Shown: positions 9,157 to 18,085 of the stretch, one piece after another | Position numbering within the stretch: the stretch's first letter is position 1 | Layout of the letters: every line of letters begins with the position of its first letter | DNA from: Nonomuraea thailandensis | GTDB taxonomy: Bacteria > Actinomycetota > Actinomycetes > Streptosporangiales > Streptosporangiaceae | DNA length: 64,000 nt | NCBI RefSeq assembly: GCF_024172165.1 | Contig: NZ_JAMZEB010000002.1 | Location: 12,421,501 to 12,485,500, forward strand | Direction of reading: 5' to 3' | Notes under the pieces: generated by a model | Databases searched by the model: none | What the model was told of the DNA's origin: nothing | The model's input: the letters and a program-made list of their open reading frames with translations, nothing else | Program-made: the position numbers and the translations under genes

Positions 9157-10161
9157 ATGCCGAGCAGGCACAGACAGGTCACGCTGGCCACCATCGCGGC
9201 CGCGGCGGGCGTGTCCGTGGCCACGGTGTCGAAGGTGCTCAACGGCCGCAGCGACGTCGCTCCGGCCACCCGCGAGCTGGTGCGGGAGCTGCTGGTGGAG
9301 CGGGGCTACGTCCACCGATCAGCGCTCCGGGAGCCGGTGGCGACGGTCGAACTGCAGGTGGAAGGGCCCCTGTGCGCGTACTCCGACAAGATCGTCCAGG
9401 GTGCGATGCAGGCCGCGGCGGAATCCGGCGCGGCGGTCGTCGTGACCAGCACCGACCACCTGGCCGACGGCGTCTCCTGGGCGCGCGGCCTGGTCGAGGC
9501 CGGGCGGCGAGCGGTGATCACGCTGGCCGTCGAGCCGACGCCCGACCAGCTCGGCGTGCTGATCCAGGCGAACCTTCCGGTGGTGGTGATCGACCCGCTG
9601 AACGTGCCGGCCGGCCCTGTGACGAGCGTCGGCCCGACCAACTTCGCCGGCGGCATGTCCGCGACGCGGCATCTCCTGGCACTCGGCCACCGCCGCATCG
9701 CCTACCTCGGCGGTCCCGCCACCGCCGGCTCCAACCAGGCGCGCATGCACGGCTACCGGGCCGCCATGGAGGAGGCGGGCGTGCCCGTGCCCGCCGAGTA
9801 CGTGCGCACCTCCGGGTTCTGCTATCCCCACGGCGTCCAGGAGGGCGCCGCCCTGCTCGACCTGCCGAGCCCGCCGACGGCCGTCTTCGCCGCCAGCGAC
9901 GAGATCGCCCTCGGCGCCATCCAGGTCGCCAGGAGCAGGGGCCTGCGCATCCCCGAGGACCTCAGCGTCGTGGGCTTCGACGACACGCAGATCGCCACGA
10001 TGACCGCGCCGATGCTGACCACCGTCCGCCAGCCGCTGCGGGAGATGGGCGCCGTCGCCCTGCGCATGGCGCTGCGCCTGGCCGGCGGCGAGAGCGTCGA
10101 GTCCCGCCACCTCGAACTCGCCACCGAGCTGGTGGTACGCGGCTCCAGCACGGCCGCCTGA
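9157..10161 (+). CDS. LacI/GalR-family transcriptional repressor
   Basis: A 334-residue regulator. The ATG at 9157 follows AAGGAGGG at 9145-9152. The N-terminus is a LacI helix-turn-helix (VTLATIAAAAGVSVATVSKV) with the hinge region, followed by a periplasmic-binding-protein-like sensor (residues 60-330) ending in the family pattern LSVVGFDDTQIATMTAP and LTTVRQPLREMG. The ligand is unknown. It is divergent from the membrane protein gene at 7996-8955, the obvious candidate target; the 200-base gap has a CATAAT (9093-9098) that could be a -10 box and a small GTGA-N5-TCAC dyad at 9014-9026. Its 3' end runs up to the convergent kinase gene with three bases between them. Confidence 0.92.
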   Translation: MPSRHRQVTLATIAAAAGVSVATVSKVLNGRSDVAPATRELVRELLVERGYVHRSALREPVATVELQVEGPLCAYSDKIVQGAMQAAAESGAAVVVTSTDHLADGVSWARGLVEAGRRAVITLAVEPTPDQLGVLIQANLPVVVIDPLNVPAGPVTSVGPTNFAGGMSATRHLLALGHRRIAYLGGPATAGSNQARMHGYRAAMEEAGVPVPAEYVRTSGFCYPHGVQEGAALLDLPSPPTAVFAASDEIALGAIQVARSRGLRIPEDLSVVGFDDTQIATMTAPMLTTVRQPLREMGAVALRMALRLAGGESVESRHLELATELVVRGSSTAA

Positions 10162-10164
10162 CGG

Positions 10165-12243
10165 TCACGGGGCGGAGTCCGTCCAGCCGTGGAACACGTG
10201 GATCACGTTCGAGCCGGCACTGACGATCCGGTACGGCTTGGCGAAGTCGATCGGCGCCGTCTTCAGCGGCGCGCGGGGCGCGAGGGCGACGGAGATCCGC
10301 GCCCCGGAGATCACGGGCTTGGCCGCGGCCGTCACCTGGTCGCCCTCGTCGTTCCCGGCCGCCCACTGCAGCGTCCACGCGCCCTTGGCGCCGGTGAGCG
10401 AGACGGTGGCGGTCCTGCCGTCCTGCTCGACGGAGACGGTCCAGGTGCTGCGGCTGTTGCCCTCGGAAGGGGCGCTCCCGGGAACCGCGCCGGCGGTGGT
10501 GAACTCGGCGGTCGCCCCCTTGGGGCCGCCCCGCACCACGGCGCTCACGAGATCCGCGTGCGGAGGCGCCTCGCCCGCGTTCGGGCCGCCCTTGGCGTCG
10601 CCGCGCCTGTCCTGGACGGTGGCGCTCCGCGAGCCCGCGTCCGGCGTCGGAGGCTGGGAGACGGCGCACTTCAGGTCCGCCCGCGTGGTCCTGCCCTGCT
10701 TGACCTCGGCCGTGGTCGAGCACGTCTGCTTGCCGATCGCGGTCTGGAGGCGGTAGCCGCCCTGCGGTAAGGCGAAGCGGAATCCGCCCTGGTCCGCGCG
10801 TTCGCCCTTGACCCGCTTGTTCTTCTCGGTGAAGACCTCGACCAGTCCGGGCTGGTAGCCGTCCGCGGCCGATCCTCCGGACGAGGGCCCGCCGACGTGG
10901 AGGATACCGCCGACGATCAGGCCGGTGGCCGCGGTGGTGGGGCGGTCCTGAGCCTTTGCCGACGTGGCCGGCTTCGTGGGTTCATCCGGCTTCGCCGACC
11001 TCTCGGGCTTCGCGGACGTCTCGTCCTCGGTGTGGGTACCGAGATCCGGCGTGGGGTCCGCCCCGGTGCTCGGCGGCGTCTCTCCGGTGCGCGCCTGGGT
11101 CGCGGCCGGGGCCGGTGGGTCGGCCTGCAGCAGGTTCCAGGCCAGTGCCGCCGCGATGGCCGCGGCGAGCGTGCCTCCCGCCAGCGCCATCCCTCGCCGG
11201 GAGCGACGGGCCTTTCGCGGCTCGGTGACCCGGTCCTCGCCTGAGCCCGTGACGGCCGGAGCAGGATCCGGCGCGGCCGGAGCAGGATCCCGCGCGATGC
11301 CCGGGACGGCTGGAGCAGGATCACCCGTGGCGTCCGCGGCGGCCGGAGCGGGGTCCGGCGCGGTGCCCGCGGCCGGACGGGCTCGCGTCCCGCTGATGGA
11401 GCCGTGCCCCGCGTCCGGATCGTCGACCAGCGCGCGGGCCGCCGCGGCCAGGGCGGCGGCGCTCGGCCATCGGCTCGCCGGATCCTTGGCGAGGGCACGC
11501 ATGACGACCTCCGCGACCCGGCCGGGCACGTCGCCGGGCAGCGGCGGGGGCGTCTCGTTCAGGTGCTGGAGCGCGATCGCGACGGCGTTGTCGCCCGCGA
11601 ACGGCACCCGCCCGGCCAGGCACTCGTACGCGACCACGCCCAGCGCGTAGACGTCCATCGCCGGCGTGGGCGGGGAGCCCTCGGCCTGCTCGGGGGCGCA
11701 GTAGGTGGCGGTGCCCAGCACGATGCCCGAGGCGGTCAGCTTGTGCCCCTCAGCCGCCCTGGCGATGCCGAAATCGGTCAGCGCGACCGTTCCGTCGGGC
11801 CGGATGATGAGGTTGCCGGGCTTGACGTCCCGGTGCACGACGCCTGCCTCGTGCACCGCCTGGAGCGCTGCGGCGGCCTGCGCGACCAGGTCCATCGTCG
11901 CGCCGGGAGCGACCCGTCCCCGGCGCGCCAGCAGCAGGTGCAGCGGCTCGCCGTCGAGGAACTGCATCACCAGGTACGGTGTGCGCCCGCCGGCCGTCCC
12001 GGCGATCCCGAAGTCGAACACGCTCACCACGCCGGGATGGTCGATGGTGGCCATCGAGCGGGCCTCGGCCTGGAACCGGGTCGCGAACTCCGGGTTGTCG
12101 GCCAGGGCCGCGCGGATCGTCTTCACCGCGACGACCCGGGCGAGCAGCGTGTCCTGCGCGCGCCAGACCTCACCGTGCCCGCCGCTGCCGAGCCGTGACA
12201 AGAGGCGATACCGGCCGGCCAGCACCGTGTCTGGAGTAATCAC
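10165..12243 (-). CDS. Membrane-anchored serine/threonine protein kinase
   Basis: A 692-residue receptor-like kinase from the GTG at 12243. Residues 10-270 form a Pkn-type kinase domain: glycine loop GSGGHGEVW (19-27), ATP lysine K41, catalytic HRDVKPGN with D139, and DFG with D157. An Ala/Pro/Asp-rich linker follows, then one membrane helix (MALAGGTLAAAIAAALAWNL) and an extracellular part. That part has a Pro/Thr/Lys-rich stalk, a segment resembling a carboxypeptidase-regulatory-like beta fold (GLVEVFTEKNKRVKGE, then PQGGYRLQTAIG), and a C-terminal beta-rich domain of about 150 residues ending IVSAGSNVIHVFHGWTDS. No PASTA repeats are seen, so the signal sensed is unknown. It is transcribed alone. 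Confidence 0.9.
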   Translation of the reverse strand: MITPDTVLAGRYRLLSRLGSGGHGEVWRAQDTLLARVVAVKTIRAALADNPEFATRFQAEARSMATIDHPGVVSVFDFGIAGTAGGRTPYLVMQFLDGEPLHLLLARRGRVAPGATMDLVAQAAAALQAVHEAGVVHRDVKPGNLIIRPDGTVALTDFGIARAAEGHKLTASGIVLGTATYCAPEQAEGSPPTPAMDVYALGVVAYECLAGRVPFAGDNAVAIALQHLNETPPPLPGDVPGRVAEVVMRALAKDPASRWPSAAALAAAARALVDDPDAGHGSISGTRARPAAGTAPDPAPAAADATGDPAPAVPGIARDPAPAAPDPAPAVTGSGEDRVTEPRKARRSRRGMALAGGTLAAAIAAALAWNLLQADPPAPAATQARTGETPPSTGADPTPDLGTHTEDETSAKPERSAKPDEPTKPATSAKAQDRPTTAATGLIVGGILHVGGPSSGGSAADGYQPGLVEVFTEKNKRVKGERADQGGFRFALPQGGYRLQTAIGKQTCSTTAEVKQGRTTRADLKCAVSQPPTPDAGSRSATVQDRRGDAKGGPNAGEAPPHADLVSAVVRGGPKGATAEFTTAGAVPGSAPSEGNSRSTWTVSVEQDGRTATVSLTGAKGAWTLQWAAGNDEGDQVTAAAKPVISGARISVALAPRAPLKTAPIDFAKPYRIVSAGSNVIHVFHGWTDSAP

Positions 12244-12384
12244 GTCATAGAAGACGTTGCGGACATGTTCTTGGTTCGGTGACCAGCCGGACCGGTTCCG
12301 GGCCCGCCGGAACGCCGCCGCCTGACCAGCGGCCGTGCGGGCGTCGCTACACTCTGGCTCGATCATGTGGAAGGAAGGGCGGTC

Positions 12385-12804
12385 ATGACCGGAACCTGTA
12401 CGTTCTGCGGCATCGTAGCCGGGGAGATCCCCGCGGAGATCGTCTACTCCGACGAGCACGCGGTCGCCTTCCTCGACATCTCGCAGGCGACCCGCGGCCA
12501 CACCCTGGTCGTCCCCCGCGAGCACTGCCGCGACCTGACCGACATCGGCCCGGACCGGGCGGGCCTGCTGATGGGGGCCGCCGTGCACACCGCCGCCCTG
12601 CTGCGCCGCGCGCTGGAGCCGGGCGGGATGAACATCTGGCACGCCACCGGCCCCACGGCCTGGCAGACCGTGTTCCACTTCCACCTGCACCTGCTGCCGC
12701 GCTACACCCCCGAGGATCTCAAGCGGGCCTGGACGCATCGGGACCTGCCGCTGTCGTCGCTGTCGCCCCTGGCCGACCGGATCAGGGCCGCCGCCGCGTC
12801 CTGA
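12385..12804 (+). CDS. HIT-family nucleotide hydrolase/transferase
   Basis: A 139-residue HIT protein. The ATG at 12385 follows GGAAGG (12371 region); a GTG six codons upstream in frame is less well placed. The histidine-triad motif is present as HFHLHLLPR near residue 100, and the N-terminus has the CTFCGIVAGEIPAEIVY zinc-binding/adenosine pocket pattern typical of HinT-like proteins, with RGHTLVVPREH near residue 45. HIT proteins hydrolyse nucleoside phosphoramidates or adenylates in the cytoplasm. It is a single gene between the divergent kinase gene and a decayed gene; a short AAAGAT-G-ATCTTT dyad at 12823-12835 follows its stop and may be a weak terminator. Confidence 0.9.
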   Translation: MTGTCTFCGIVAGEIPAEIVYSDEHAVAFLDISQATRGHTLVVPREHCRDLTDIGPDRAGLLMGAAVHTAALLRRALEPGGMNIWHATGPTAWQTVFHFHLHLLPRYTPEDLKRAWTHRDLPLSSLSPLADRIRAAAAS

Positions 12805-12846
12805 GGGGAAGCGCGACCGCGTAAAGATGATCTTTCGGCCGGCGGG

Positions 12847-13278
12847 GTGTCGCGGAGGCAGGCGTTGCGCACCTCGCTGACGGCGGCCTCCGCCCTGGCC
12901 GTCACGGCGCCGGCGCGGGCCGACGCCGTGACCGCCGGCCCGAGGGGGCAGTTCGCCCGCAACGTGGAGGTCGTCGGCTACACCGACATGGATCACCGGC
13001 CGGCCTTCAAGATGGCCGTTCGCCAGGTGAGGGGCAGGTGGTACCTCTACACCGGCCACTTCTGGCACTCGGGCTGGAGCGTCGTGGACGTCTCCTACGG
13101 CAAGGGCGCCGCGCCGCACACCATCAGCACCACCCGGACGTGCAGCGGCAGGGCGACCGGCTCGGTGCCCGAGGACAGGCTCGTGGCCCAGACGGAGGAC
13201 GTGGTCGTGGACCGGCGCGGCTGCATCTACATCTCCGACCAGAACCAGGGCGTGCACATCCTGCGCTACACCGGCTGA
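12847..13278 (+). pseudogene. Remnant of a secreted LVIVD/beta-propeller-type protein with internal deletions
   Basis: An open frame of 143 codons starting GTG. It opens with a Tat-type signal (SRRQALRTSLTAASALAV, then AxA), followed by ARNVEVVGYTDMDHRPAFK and GRWYLYTGHFWHSGWSVVD, which from memory is the start of actinomycete LVIVD-repeat proteins of about 450 residues. The end, RLVAQTEDVVVDRRGCIY and NQGVHILRYTG, looks like the very C-terminus of the same family. Between them, the middle codons do not resemble the family in frame, but frame +1 over about 13118-13152 reads HHPDVQRQGD, another family segment. I infer at least two internal deletions, one shifting the frame. It may still express a short secreted peptide, but the propeller is lost. 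Confidence 0.55.
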
Positions 13279-13291
13279 CCGGCCACGCCGC

Positions 13292-14149
13292 TCATCGCCG
13301 GCCGGACGGGTGCCACGGCACCGCGCCCGTCCGCTCCAGGCTCCAGCCCAGCTTCTCGAAGGCGGCGATGTCGTCGTGCAGGCGTGGCAGCGGCGGTTCG
13401 AGGTCGATCAGCTCGAAGACGGTGACGCCGTCGAAGCCGATGGAGCGCAGGGCTTCGGCGTAGCGGGCGAAGTCGACCTCACCCCGCCCCGGTGAGGTGT
13501 GGGCCCACTGGCCGCGCCAGGTGTCGCTCATGTGCGCGATCCGGATCCGGTGGCCGGCCGTGCGGACGCCGTCCATCGGATCCTCCTGGTTGATGGTGTT
13601 GGCGACGTCGTAGGCGATGCCGAGGTTCGGGGCGCCGATCTCGTCGACGACCTCCGAGAGCTGCCGCGCGTCGCCGAGGTAGCCGTAGGGGCTGGTCTCC
13701 AGGGCGATCGTCACCCCCAGCCGCTCCGCCCGGTCCAGCAGGACGCGCAGGGCCTGGTCGAGCCACCAGCGGCAGGCGTCGGCCGGCGCGGGGGACAGGG
13801 CGTGCCTGCGGCCGGGGATGAGGATGACGATCGGGGCCTCGAGGTCGTGGGCGAGCTCGATCTCGCCGAGGACGGCGTCGAGGCCGGCCCGGCGGAAGTC
13901 GTTGCTGGGGCTGATCAGGTTGATGTCCAGGAAGCCCGGGTTGACCGAGGTGACGGTCAGCCCGAGGGCGGCGAGCTCGCGGCGCAGCGCGTGGCGCTCG
14001 TACGCGCCGAAGCCGCTCGTCTGCAGGTGGGGCGCGGCCGTGGTGATCTCGATCTGCCGGAACCCGGTCGCGGCCAGGCCCCGGAGGGCGTCGTAGAACG
14101 GCGCCTGGTGCAGCCAGCTGTAGGTGGTGCCGCCGAGGGCGAGGGTCAT
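13292..14149 (-). CDS. Sugar phosphate isomerase/epimerase-like TIM-barrel protein
   Basis: A 285-residue xylose-isomerase-like TIM barrel (AP endonuclease family 2 fold). Metal-ligand positions typical of the fold are visible: the glutamate in GVTIALETSPYGY, the His/Asp in IRIAHMSDTWRGQW, and a late glutamate in GVTVFELIDLE. It is the last gene of the minus-strand operon that begins at 20889; its ATG (14149) overlaps the stop of the SDR gene (ATGA). The substrate is unknown. Homologous folds isomerise or epimerise keto-sugars and cyclitols or act as dehydratases, so a role in processing a carbohydrate-like or polyol-like substrate of the catabolic island is plausible. Confidence 0.82.
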   Translation of the reverse strand: MTLALGGTTYSWLHQAPFYDALRGLAATGFRQIEITTAAPHLQTSGFGAYERHALRRELAALGLTVTSVNPGFLDINLISPSNDFRRAGLDAVLGEIELAHDLEAPIVILIPGRRHALSPAPADACRWWLDQALRVLLDRAERLGVTIALETSPYGYLGDARQLSEVVDEIGAPNLGIAYDVANTINQEDPMDGVRTAGHRIRIAHMSDTWRGQWAHTSPGRGEVDFARYAEALRSIGFDGVTVFELIDLEPPLPRLHDDIAAFEKLGWSLERTGAVPWHPSGRR

Positions 14150-15093
14150 GGGTGGCTCCCTTGCGTGAGCGGATGGCCGGCTTCGAGGCCGGACAGGATG
14201 CGGGCGAGCCCCTCGGACAGCGGGACACGAGGGGCGTAGCCGAGCGCGCGGGCCCGCGTGATGTCGAGCGCGCCCTTGCGGGCCGCGGCGACGCCCGGCG
14301 CCATCTCCAGCGGCCCGTCACCGAGATCGACCTGCCAGCCCGGGCGGAGCTGCGCGATCTCGGCGGCGAGCTCGCGCAGGCCGACGGCGTGACCCGTGGC
14401 CACGTTGTAGGCGCGGTGGCCGAGCCGCTCCGCGTTCAGCACGAGGAGGATGCCGTCGATCGCGTCGTCCACGTAGGTGAAGTCGATGCGCTGGTCGCCG
14501 CCGCGGGCGAGCCGGCTCGCGAGGCCGCCCGCCGCGTCCTGGAGCCACGGGTGAGGCAGCCGGCGGCGGGGGAAGCCCGGCCCGTACACCCAGCACAGCC
14601 GGACGGCGGCGTAGGGCAGCCCGTGCTGGTCGGCGTAGTACTCGCCGAGCCGCTCGACCGCGTACTTCGTGATGCCGTAGGGGGAGACGGGCAGCGCCGG
14701 GTCGTCCTCCCTGATCGGGTCCCTGACGAAGTGGCCGTAGGTCTCCTCGGAGGAGAGGTCCACGACGCGGCGGACCCCGCCGACGCGGCAGACCGCCTCG
14801 AACAGGGCGACCGCGCCGTCGACGTTGACGTTCACGGCGGCGGGCAGGCCGGCGACGCTGGCGGTGACGCCGACGACCGCCGCGGCGTGCACCACCTCCG
14901 TCACCGCGTACGTCCGCAGCACGTGTTCGAGGCGCGCGCCGTCGGTGATGTCACCGGCGATCTCCGTCACGGACGGCGGGAACGAGCCCCGGGTGAGCCG
15001 GTCGAAGCTGACCACTTGCTCGCCGAGGGCGGCGAGCCCGCATACGAGCGGGTGCCCGAGGAAGCCGGCGCCGCCTGTCACGAGCACGGTCAC
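14146..15093 (-). CDS. Extended SDR: NAD(P)-dependent epimerase/dehydratase
   Basis: A 315-residue extended short-chain dehydrogenase. The GTG at 15093 overlaps the stop of the transporter gene (GTGA). The NAD-binding TGGAGFLGHP motif is at the N-terminus, and the catalytic Ser/Tyr/Lys are seen as DLSSEETYG and SPYGITKYAVE. The line CWVYGPGFPRRR and DFTYVDDAIDGILL are typical of the sugar-nucleotide epimerase group. In this operon, with a transporter and several dehydrogenases, it more likely oxidises or epimerises a catabolic intermediate than a cell-wall nucleotide sugar, but the sequence alone cannot tell. Both flanking genes overlap it by four bases. Confidence 0.85.
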   Translation of the reverse strand: MTVLVTGGAGFLGHPLVCGLAALGEQVVSFDRLTRGSFPPSVTEIAGDITDGARLEHVLRTYAVTEVVHAAAVVGVTASVAGLPAAVNVNVDGAVALFEAVCRVGGVRRVVDLSSEETYGHFVRDPIREDDPALPVSPYGITKYAVERLGEYYADQHGLPYAAVRLCWVYGPGFPRRRLPHPWLQDAAGGLASRLARGGDQRIDFTYVDDAIDGILLVLNAERLGHRAYNVATGHAVGLRELAAEIAQLRPGWQVDLGDGPLEMAPGVAAARKGALDITRARALGYAPRVPLSEGLARILSGLEAGHPLTQGSHP

Positions 15094-16526
15094 AGGGTCT
15101 GCCCCCTCACCTCGGGGGTGATCCCGGTGGGAGCCGGGGCCGTGCGGCTGCTGTAGTCCTCGGACAGGTCCCGGCCGGAGGTCTCGGCCATGGACACGAT
15201 CGCGATCAGGCTGAGCACGCCGGCCGCGACGATGTAGAGCGACACCAGCCACGACCCGCCGCCGGCGGCGATGACCAGGGAGGAGGCGATGAGGGGCGCG
15301 GGGCCGCCGCCGACGATGTTGGAGACGTTGAGGCCGAGGCCGGCGCCCGTCGTCCGGTAGCGGGTGGGGAACAGCTCGGAGTTGATCGCCGCGCTCAGCC
15401 CCCAGGTGGCGGCGTGCCCGACGGCCAGGGCCAGCACCACGCCGATCCCGGTCAGCAGGATCGAGCCGCTGGAGACCAGGGCGAACAGCGGGAAGGCGAG
15501 CAGGGTCAGGAACACGACCCCGAAGAGGTAGACCTTCTTGCGGCCGATGCGGTCGGACAGCCGGCCGAAGAGCGGGATCGTGATCAGCTCGATCGCCGCG
15601 GCGATCATCACGCAGCTCAGGATGGCTCCGCGGGGGTAGCCCATCGTCGTCGTGGCGTAGCTGACCAGGAACGTCGCGGCCATGTAGAAGCCGATGTCGG
15701 GGACGAAGCGGATCCCGATGGCGATCAGCACCTGCCGCCACGAGTAGGTGAACACCTCGACGAGCGGGGTGCGGGTGGACATCTCGCCCGCCGCCGTGGC
15801 GCGCCTGAACTCGGGCGACTCCATGATCCGGACCCGGATGTACAGGCCGATCGCGACCAGGATCGCGCTGGCCAGGAACGGGATCCGCCAGCCCCAGCTC
15901 TGGACGAACTCGTCCGACCCGAGGCCGACGAGGGCGAACGCGCCGCTGGACATGAGCAGCCCGAGCGGGGAGCCGAGCTGCACGAAGGACGCGAGGAACC
16001 CGCGGTTGCCCCGCCCGGCGTACTCGGAGGCGAGCACGGTGGCGCCGCCCCACTCGCCGCCGAGGGCCAGCCCCTGGACCAGCCGCAGCGTCACCAGCAG
16101 GATCGGCGCGAGGACCCCCGCGGAGGAGTAGGTCGGCAGCAGGCCGATGGCGAACGTGGCCACGCCCATCAGCACGAGCGAGAACACCAGGGCCTTCTTG
16201 CGCCCGACCCGGTCACCGATGTGGCCGAGGACGATGGCGCCGATCGGCCGCACCACGAAGCCCACGGCGAAGGTCGCGAACGCCGCGAGCGTGCCCAGGG
16301 CGGGGGAGAAGGTCGGGAAGAACAGTTCGTTGAGCACGAGCGCCGCCGCCGTGCCGTACACGAAGAAGTCGTAGTACTCCACGGCGGTCCCGATGACGCC
16401 GGAGGAGACGGCGGTGCGGACGTCCTTCGGGTCGGGGGACGTCTCGGTCGGAGTCGAGCCGGTCGGAGTCGAGCCGGTCGGAGTCGGGGTTGGAGTCGGG
16501 TCCGCTGGAGTCGGGTCGGTGGTCAT
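15090..16526 (-). CDS. MHS-family MFS transporter (shikimate/citrate/alpha-ketoglutarate permease type)
   Basis: A 478-residue proton symporter with 12 membrane helices. The ATG at 16526 has GGAG about 8 bases upstream. The metabolite:H+ symporter signature is clear: GTAVEYYDFFVYGTAAALV in helix 1, GHIGDRVGRKKALV in loop 2-3, and GLALGGEWGGATVLASEY. The N-terminal 35 residues are a Pro/Thr-rich cytoplasmic tail encoded by short slipped repeats. Members import carboxylates and osmolytes, including tricarballylate via TcuC. Its position beside a TcuA-like flavoprotein suggests the imported compound is the substrate of the island, probably an organic acid; this is inference. Confidence 0.92.
   Translation of the reverse strand: MTTDPTPADPTPTPTPTGSTPTGSTPTETSPDPKDVRTAVSSGVIGTAVEYYDFFVYGTAAALVLNELFFPTFSPALGTLAAFATFAVGFVVRPIGAIVLGHIGDRVGRKKALVFSLVLMGVATFAIGLLPTYSSAGVLAPILLVTLRLVQGLALGGEWGGATVLASEYAGRGNRGFLASFVQLGSPLGLLMSSGAFALVGLGSDEFVQSWGWRIPFLASAILVAIGLYIRVRIMESPEFRRATAAGEMSTRTPLVEVFTYSWRQVLIAIGIRFVPDIGFYMAATFLVSYATTTMGYPRGAILSCVMIAAAIELITIPLFGRLSDRIGRKKVYLFGVVFLTLLAFPLFALVSSGSILLTGIGVVLALAVGHAATWGLSAAINSELFPTRYRTTGAGLGLNVSNIVGGGPAPLIASSLVIAAGGGSWLVSLYIVAAGVLSLIAIVSMAETSGRDLSEDYSSRTAPAPTGITPEVRGQTL
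16443..16515 (-). repeat. Short slipped repeats encoding the Pro/Thr-rich tail of the transporter
   Basis: Three near-identical copies of a unit built on GTCGGAGTCG, 15-18 bases apart, lie here in frame. They encode repeated Gly-Ser-Thr-Pro-Thr and Pro-Thr units of the transporter N-terminus. They look like replication slippage in a tolerant disordered tail. Confidence 0.7.
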
Positions 16527-16588
16527 GATGGTCTCCGCTTCGCAGGGGGGTCGAAGGGCCGGCGGTTCCGGTGAGCCGCCGGGAGTGG

Positions 16589-18070
16589 TCAGGCCACGGA
16601 GCCGGCCCGCCGGCCGAACACCATGCCGGCGGTCAGGCCCGTGCCGCCCGGGTAGTTGCCGCTGAACAGCCCGCCCAGCGCCTCGCCCGCGGCGTACAGC
16701 CCGGGAACGGCGGTGCCGTCCTCGCGCAGTACGCGACCGTGGTCGTCGCCCTTCAGTCCTCCGAAGGTGAAGGTGATTCCGCAGGTTACCGGGTATGCGT
16801 AGTAGGGCGGACGGTCGATCGGCGAGGACCAGTTGCTCTTCGGGGGAGTCACGTGGGCGCGCCTGCCGTCCTTGACGGTGGGATCGAACGGGCGGTCCGT
16901 CTCGATCGAGGCGTTGAACTCCTTGACGGTGGCGCAGAGCGCCGCGGCGTCGATGCCGAGGCCGCCGGCGAGCTCCTCGATGCTGCCGGCCTCGACGACG
17001 CTGATGCCCGGCATGTCGTACTCCTCGGTGCGGAGCAGCGGCCGGAGCGCGGCGTCGTAGATCTGGTAGGCGATCGAGCCGGGCTGGCGCAGGATCTCCC
17101 GGCCGTACTTGGCGTAGGTGTAGTTGCGGAAGTCGGCGCCCTCGTCGAGGAAGCGCCTGCCTTCGGCGTTCACGACGATGCCGAGCGGATAGCTCTGCCG
17201 GGTGAGGCGGTTGGTCAGCTCGCGGTTGCTCTCGTTGTGCTCGGCGAGGGCGTCCCACGCCACGCTGTGGCAGGTCGTCCAGTCGCCGCCGCGGGCGGCG
17301 CCGAGCTCCAGCGCGCGCAGCAGCAGCTCACCGGTGTTGTACGGCGTGCCGCGCACCTTCGCCCTGGCCCATCCGGCGCCGAGGTGCCGCTCCCGCATCT
17401 CGGGGTTGGCCTCGAACCCTCCCGAGGTCACGATCACGGAGTCGGCCCGCAGCTCCCCGGTGGCGCCGTCGGCGCTCTCGTACCGGACGCCGGTCACGCT
17501 CCCGTCGTCGCCGGTGAGGAACCCCGTCACCTGGTGGCCGTAGCGGATGGTGACGCCCGCGGCCTCGGCGACCCGGGTGTGGTCGGCGACGAGACCGACG
17601 CCGCCGCCGACGTTGCCGACGTGCAGACCGCCCCAGAACAGGTAGCCGCCGTCGGCGCGCTCGTACGCCTGGCGCTCGTACATGAGCCGGTAGCGGACGC
17701 CCTTGGCGGCGAGCCAGCGGATCGTCGCCGCGCTGTCGCCGATCAGCAGCTCGGTCATCCGGGCGTCGTTGCGCCCGCCGGTCACCTTGGCCAGGTCGGC
17801 GGCGAACTCGTCCGCCGAGTAGGCGGGCACCACGGTGCGGGAGTGCCGCTCGTCGGGTTCGACGAAGTCCAGCAGGTCGTCCAGGCCGGCGTGCACGATG
17901 CGGGTCGCGCCCGCCGTGTAGTAGCTGTTCCCGCCGGCCTGCTCGCGCGGGGCGCGTTCCAGCAGGACCACCTGGCGCCCGCGTTCGGCGGCCGCGTGGG
18001 CCGCGGAGAAACCGGCGTTGCCGCCGCCTACGACGACGACGTCCGCGCGGCCGGGTGAATGTTCGCTCAA
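16589..18070 (-). CDS. FAD-dependent dehydrogenase, tricarballylate dehydrogenase (TcuA)/fumarate reductase flavoprotein type
   Basis: A 493-residue flavoprotein read from a TTG start at 18070 (AGAGG lies 8-12 bases upstream). The dinucleotide motif VVVVGGGNAGFSAAHAAAE and NSYYTAGATR form the FAD site, and the capping domain and C-terminal FSGNYPGGTGLTAGMVFGRRAG resemble TcuA and related soluble fumarate-reductase-like dehydrogenases. Such enzymes introduce or remove a C-C double bond next to a carboxyl or keto group. It lies 15 bases after the alcohol dehydrogenase gene and 62 bases before the transporter gene, within one operon. The pairing of a TcuA-like enzyme and an MHS carrier recalls the tricarballylate operon, but no TcuB-like partner is present. 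Confidence 0.85.
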   Translation of the reverse strand: MSEHSPGRADVVVVGGGNAGFSAAHAAAERGRQVVLLERAPREQAGGNSYYTAGATRIVHAGLDDLLDFVEPDERHSRTVVPAYSADEFAADLAKVTGGRNDARMTELLIGDSAATIRWLAAKGVRYRLMYERQAYERADGGYLFWGGLHVGNVGGGVGLVADHTRVAEAAGVTIRYGHQVTGFLTGDDGSVTGVRYESADGATGELRADSVIVTSGGFEANPEMRERHLGAGWARAKVRGTPYNTGELLLRALELGAARGGDWTTCHSVAWDALAEHNESNRELTNRLTRQSYPLGIVVNAEGRRFLDEGADFRNYTYAKYGREILRQPGSIAYQIYDAALRPLLRTEEYDMPGISVVEAGSIEELAGGLGIDAAALCATVKEFNASIETDRPFDPTVKDGRRAHVTPPKSNWSSPIDRPPYYAYPVTCGITFTFGGLKGDDHGRVLREDGTAVPGLYAAGEALGGLFSGNYPGGTGLTAGMVFGRRAGSVA

Positions 18071-18085
18071 CGTTGTTGCCTCTTC

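Noticed and set aside
10189..12250. Plus-strand frames of 170-260 codons opposite the kinase gene
   Set aside because: Low-complexity Ala/Gly/Arg products in the mirror of a well-supported kinase; the third-position GC pattern fits the minus strand.
12823..12835. AAAGAT-G-ATCTTT dyad after the HIT gene as an intrinsic terminator
   Set aside because: The stem is only six A+T-rich pairs with one unpaired base and no T-tract; mentioned only as a possibility under the HIT gene.
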